Shown piece after piece: positions 6,510 through 8,833 of a DNA stretch of 8,833 nt. The notes beneath the pieces were generated by a model. That model was given only the letters and a program-made list of their open reading frames with translations, ran no database searches and had not been told where the DNA came from. Source of the DNA: Alphaproteobacteria bacterium UBA6544 (GTDB lineage Bacteria; Pseudomonadota; Alphaproteobacteria; UBA8366); contig DJKK01000297.1 in assembly GCA_002434595.1 (NCBI GenBank), positions 1-8,833 on the forward strand, in the 5' to 3' direction. The translations under genes and the position numbers were made by a program. Position 1 is the stretch's first letter. Each line of letters opens with the position of its first letter.

Positions 6510-7181
6510 TTAACCAGACAGATGCAGCGCCGCATCCTCGATGTGCTGTTTAAATGCCGGTCTTTGTTTAATTGCATCGTACCAACGCGCCAGGTTCGGC
6601 ATTGGCGGCGATTCGAGATTGAAGAGAAACCAGCGGTGAACGCGCATACCAACCGGGATATCTCCCATCGAAAATGCGTCTCCGGCCACATACGCTGTCT
6701 TCGATAGTTGCTCTTCGAGCATTCCCAATGGTCTAAGCAACGAAACGCGAGCTTCCTCGACCGCGGCTGGATCGCGTTCATCCGGTGGAAGCCTAACTAA
6801 ATTCATTACGAGGATATGCTGTTCTGGCAGGAACTTCGTTTGCTCCCAATCCATCCAACGGCTGGCCGCCGCAAAGGTCTGGACGTCACTCCCGTACATC
6901 TTATCGGGCGCGTACTTCATCGCCAAATAACGAACAATCACATTTGATTCCCACAAGATAAATCCGTCATCGTCGATTGTCGGAACGGTGCCATTGGGAT
7001 TCATGTCCCGATATTCAGGCGTGTCGACAATGCCGAAGGCAGCGCCGCCTTTAGAGACATGACCATCCGGCCCCATTGTCCCGCTGGCGAGCGTTAACTC
7101 GTAATTGACGCCCGCCTCTTCAAGCCCCCAAAGCGCTTTTTGGGTGCAGGCAGATGTTGGTCGACCCCATATTTTCAGCAT
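6510..7181 (-). CDS. Glutathione S-transferase-like protein
   Basis: A cytosolic GST-fold protein of 223 residues that would use glutathione to conjugate, dehalogenate or isomerise an unknown electrophile. The thioredoxin-like N-terminal domain (1-90) begins LKIWGRPTSACTQK, where Ser10 or Cys12 sits in the usual catalytic region. It contains the cis-proline block GTVPTI (Pro67) and the glutathione gamma-glutamyl-binding pair Glu78-Ser79 in LWESN. The all-helical C-terminal domain carries the N-capping box SMGD (171-174) in AGDAFSMGDIPVG, then WYDAIKQRPAF. The ATG at 7181 has GGAG about 7 bases upstream; a longer frame to 7250 adds residues unlike the family and is not preferred. A loop at about 33-58 (GTMGPDGHVSKGGAAFG) is longer than in many GSTs. 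It lies 329 bp upstream of the enolase-superfamily gene on the same strand and may belong to the same catabolic function. Confidence 0.9.
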   Translation of the reverse strand: MLKIWGRPTSACTQKALWGLEEAGVNYELTLASGTMGPDGHVSKGGAAFGIVDTPEYRDMNPNGTVPTIDDDGFILWESNVIVRYLAMKYAPDKMYGSDVQTFAAASRWMDWEQTKFLPEQHILVMNLVRLPPDERDPAAVEEARVSLLRPLGMLEEQLSKTAYVAGDAFSMGDIPVGMRVHRWFLFNLESPPMPNLARWYDAIKQRPAFKQHIEDAALHLSG

Positions 7182-7444
7182 TCGTTCACTCCAGCCGGCA
7201 TAGCACAACAGATACGCAATTCTTTTGCCGTTCTGGAGCACGCGAGACATGGACGATTAGTCTGGCGCAAATCAAATACCAAATACGGCATACTCCTAGG
7301 TTACCGCATCGTTCGGTGCATTTAAATGAGGCTCTAATCCACACCTGCTCACCCGAACACGCCCCCTTACGTCCCTGATCAATCTCTTTTAAGCGTGATC
7401 TTTGTTTGGCGGAACGCCGCATTTTCGGGAATATTTGCGGGTGA
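7182..7444. other. Upstream region of the GST-like gene
   Basis: About 260 bp with no supported gene on either strand. It should contain the promoter of the GST-like gene. A small repeat, CAAAT-CAAATAC-CAAATAC on the plus strand (7268-7286), lies about 90 bp upstream of the start and could be part of a promoter or operator, or chance. No sign of the missing N-terminal half of the neighbouring recombinase is readable here. Confidence 0.4.
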
Positions 7445-7762
7445 ATTGGGCTGGCAATTTCAAGAAGTCGGTTTGTTATTACGGACGAGAATGGTCAGCG
7501 TATTCAGAGGAAAAAACCCGACAACTATTTCCGTGCTTTAAAACGACAAGCTGGAATACGAGAAGAGATAACTATTCACGTCCTACGGCATACCGTTGCC
7601 ACAATGAGTTTGAAGGATGGTGCTGAAATGTACGAGGTTTCACAGAAGCTTGGGCACAAAAGCATTAAAACAACTGAAGATCATTATGCTCATCACGATC
7701 CACGATATCAGACCAAGTCAAAGGCGACCGCTGACCGTCTGATGGGACTCGGTTTTAGCTAA
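7445..7762 (+). pseudogene. Tyrosine recombinase (integrase), C-terminal remnant
   Basis: An open frame of 105 codons after an in-frame TGA (7442-7444), ending at TAA. It is clearly the end of the catalytic domain of a phage-type tyrosine recombinase: a linker like RFVITDENGQRI, then PDNYFRALKRQAGI, the H-x-x-R box as His45 and Arg48 (HVLRHTVAT), the second histidine His71 in KLGHKSIKTT, and the nucleophile Tyr81 in EDHYAH. The first catalytic Arg, the Lys and the whole N-terminal DNA-binding domain are missing, and there is no good start codon before the H-x-x-R box, so the gene is broken. The remnant ends 81 bp from the 3' end of tRNA-His, the usual position of an integrase relative to its tRNA attachment site. 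It is most likely the scar of an integrated element now inactive. Confidence 0.85.
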
Positions 7763-7768
7763 AATTGC

Positions 7769-7798
7769 TGGCGAAATTAACTAACTCTTTGGCGAAAT
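7769..7798. repeat. Two direct copies of TGGCGAAAT, 21 bp apart
   Basis: TGGCGAAAT occurs at 7769-7777 and again at 7790-7798, between the integrase remnant and tRNA-His. The 21-bp period places the copies on the same face of the helix, as expected for paired protein-binding sites such as recombinase arm or excisionase sites. This is visible in the sequence; the role is a guess. Confidence 0.35.
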
Positions 7799-7843
7799 AC
7801 ACTTTATAGGCTTTCTAAAAAACTTCGTAAGGCCATGGAAAAA

Positions 7844-7920
7844 TGGGGTGGCTGATGGGAATTGAACCCACGACCCCCAGATCCACAATCTGGTGCTCTA
7901 ACCGACTGAGCTACAGCCAC
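7844..7920 (-). tRNA. tRNA-His (anticodon GTG)
   Basis: Read on the minus strand, the acceptor stem GTGGCTG (complement of 7914-7920) pairs with CAGCCAC (complement of 7848-7854). The D arm shows AGCTCAGTCGGTTAGAGC. The anticodon stem CCAGA/TCTGG encloses the loop TTGTGGA with anticodon GTG, and the T arm contains GTGGGTTCAATTCCCAT. The discriminator base is C and the base before position 1 (7921) is a G on this strand, the G-1:C73 identity pair of histidine tRNAs. CCA is encoded (7844-7846). A run of five Ts follows at once and may serve as a terminator. The 3' end faces the integrase remnant, making this tRNA the probable attachment site. Confidence 0.97.
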
Positions 7921-7978
7921 CACAGGCTCAAGTCGCCTCTTTAGTCCGGGTGGCGCGTGTCGTCAAGCATTGGCGGGG

Positions 7979-8818
7979 CTATTCAGCCGCTTCCGTTCGC
8001 TTGGATCCGTGACCCGCAAAGAACCGCTGGCAGGCGGCATCATGGAAGATCCGTGCATCCTCATCGAGGTCTGTAACGGGACGCTGTTCGGGGTCAAAAT
8101 GACCAAACACATCTTGCCCCCGCACCAACCCGGCAGACACTCGTCCATCACCTTGAAACCTGACGCGCGTAGGGATGTAGCTGACACCGATGCCAATGCG
8201 CCGGTCGGCCGACAGGTTAGGACCGGAGCTATGCACAACGTATGTGTGATGAAAGCTCACGGAGCCGGTCGGCACTACGATATCAATCGCTTTCGTCTCA
8301 TCGATTTCTAACGCTATCTTCTGTCCGTTCGACAGCAAATTTCCTTCGGTCGGCCCTTTGTCGTGTTCTCGCTGTCCGGAAAGATGGCTACCGGGCATCA
8401 TACGCATGCAACCGCTCTCCGGCGTCACGTCGCTGAGTGCAATCCAGGCGGTGACGTGTTCCGCCGGGATCAGGTTGAAATAGGTGCCGTCCTGATGCCA
8501 ACTCACGAAGGAACCGTCGCCGGGTTCCTTAATCCAACAGGTTAGATGATAGACAAGTATATCCGGCCCTATGATGCTCTCTACCGCATCGAGCAGCGCG
8601 GAGTGACGCACTAGATTGTCCATCCAAGTGTACAGGAGATGCGTCTTGGCACGAAATTGCCCGGGAACGCGTGAAAGTGGTCCGCCGAGGTCCGCTTCCG
8701 CCGCTTCCAGCTTTCCGCGATAGTGTGCGGCTTCCTCAGGGGTCAGGAGCGCGACCGGGCCTACCTGCCCAGTCGCTCGGTAGTGCGCAACATGTTCTTC
8801 GCTGAGAGAGCCAACCAT
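7979..8818 (-). CDS. Phytanoyl-CoA dioxygenase (PhyH)-family Fe(II)/2-oxoglutarate oxygenase
   Basis: A cytoplasmic non-haem iron oxygenase of 279 residues that would hydroxylate an unknown small molecule using O2 and 2-oxoglutarate. The double-stranded beta-helix core spans about 85-220. The iron ligands are His108 and Asp110 in SWHQDGTYF and the distal His196 in HTYVVHSSGPN; Arg206 or Arg207 (SADRRIGI) is placed to bind the 2-oxoglutarate carboxylate. The block PESGCMRMMPGSH (133-145) is typical of bacterial PhyH proteins. The ATG at 8818 is preceded by GGGAG about 7 bases upstream. PhyH relatives in bacteria act on substrates as varied as ectoine, mitomycin precursors and acyl-CoAs, so the substrate is left open. 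It lies upstream of tRNA-His on the same strand, 58 bp from it, on the far side of the presumed integration point from the GST-SDR group, so the two are not necessarily linked. Its promoter is outside the window. Confidence 0.92.
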   Translation of the reverse strand: MVGSLSEEHVAHYRATGQVGPVALLTPEEAAHYRGKLEAAEADLGGPLSRVPGQFRAKTHLLYTWMDNLVRHSALLDAVESIIGPDILVYHLTCWIKEPGDGSFVSWHQDGTYFNLIPAEHVTAWIALSDVTPESGCMRMMPGSHLSGQREHDKGPTEGNLLSNGQKIALEIDETKAIDIVVPTGSVSFHHTYVVHSSGPNLSADRRIGIGVSYIPTRVRFQGDGRVSAGLVRGQDVFGHFDPEQRPVTDLDEDARIFHDAACQRFFAGHGSKRTEAAE

Positions 8819-8833
8819 CGTCGATCTCCCGTT

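Noticed and set aside
7186..7422. A 78-codon minus-strand frame upstream of the GST-like gene
   Set aside because: Cys/Arg-rich, no family resemblance, overlaps the start of the GST-like gene and has no clear ribosome site.
3320..7843. A second copy of the tRNA-His 3' end as the other attachment site
   Set aside because: Looked for by eye for sequences like GGCTGATGGGAATTGAA; no convincing copy was found, so island limits cannot be set from this window.
1..8833. CRISPR array, phage defence operon or intact insertion sequence
   Set aside because: No regularly spaced repeats, no defence-type domains and no transposase were seen on either strand.

Overview
The window looks like chromosomal DNA of a Gram-negative bacterium, most likely an alphaproteobacterium. 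LpxD implies an outer membrane with lipid A; the alphaproteobacterial placement is inferred from the general look of the proteins and was not tested by any search. Base composition is mixed, with moderately GC-rich genes and AT-richer intergenic stretches.

Layout. (1) 1-651, plus strand: the C-terminal part of queG (epoxyqueuosine reductase), cut by the window edge. (2) 635-3319, minus strand: a compact lipid module transcribed lpxD, then a small acyl carrier protein (ACP), then a FabF-type ketoacyl-ACP synthase. The synthase gene converges on queG with a 17-bp overlap of 3' ends. (3) 3320-4236: about 900 bp without a convincing intact gene, holding decayed-looking minus-strand reading frames. 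(4) 4237-7181, minus strand: a presumed catabolic group transcribed as a glutathione S-transferase-like protein, then a mandelate racemase/enolase-superfamily protein, then a short-chain dehydrogenase. (5) 7182-7843: an intergenic stretch carrying the 3' half of a tyrosine recombinase gene on the plus strand. (6) 7844-7920, minus strand: tRNA-His(GTG). (7) 7979-8818, minus strand: a phytanoyl-CoA dioxygenase (PhyH)-family Fe(II)/2-oxoglutarate oxygenase.

How the parts fit. LpxD transfers a 3-hydroxyacyl chain from an ACP to the lipid A precursor, so an ACP and a condensing enzyme directly downstream suggest a set devoted to making or delivering a particular acyl chain. The enolase-superfamily protein followed by an SDR is a common arrangement for breakdown of acid sugars or related hydroxy acids. 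The GST-like gene sits upstream on the same strand but is separated by 329 bp, so co-transcription is uncertain. The integrase remnant next to the 3' end of tRNA-His marks the likely scar of an integrated element. The tract between lpxD and tRNA-His may therefore be acquired or rearranged DNA, with the catabolic genes as retained cargo.

No CRISPR array, intact insertion sequence, toxin-antitoxin pair or clear new defence system is visible. The best leads are the dedicated lpxD-ACP-synthase module, the enolase-superfamily protein with a replaced active-site Asp, and the integration scar.
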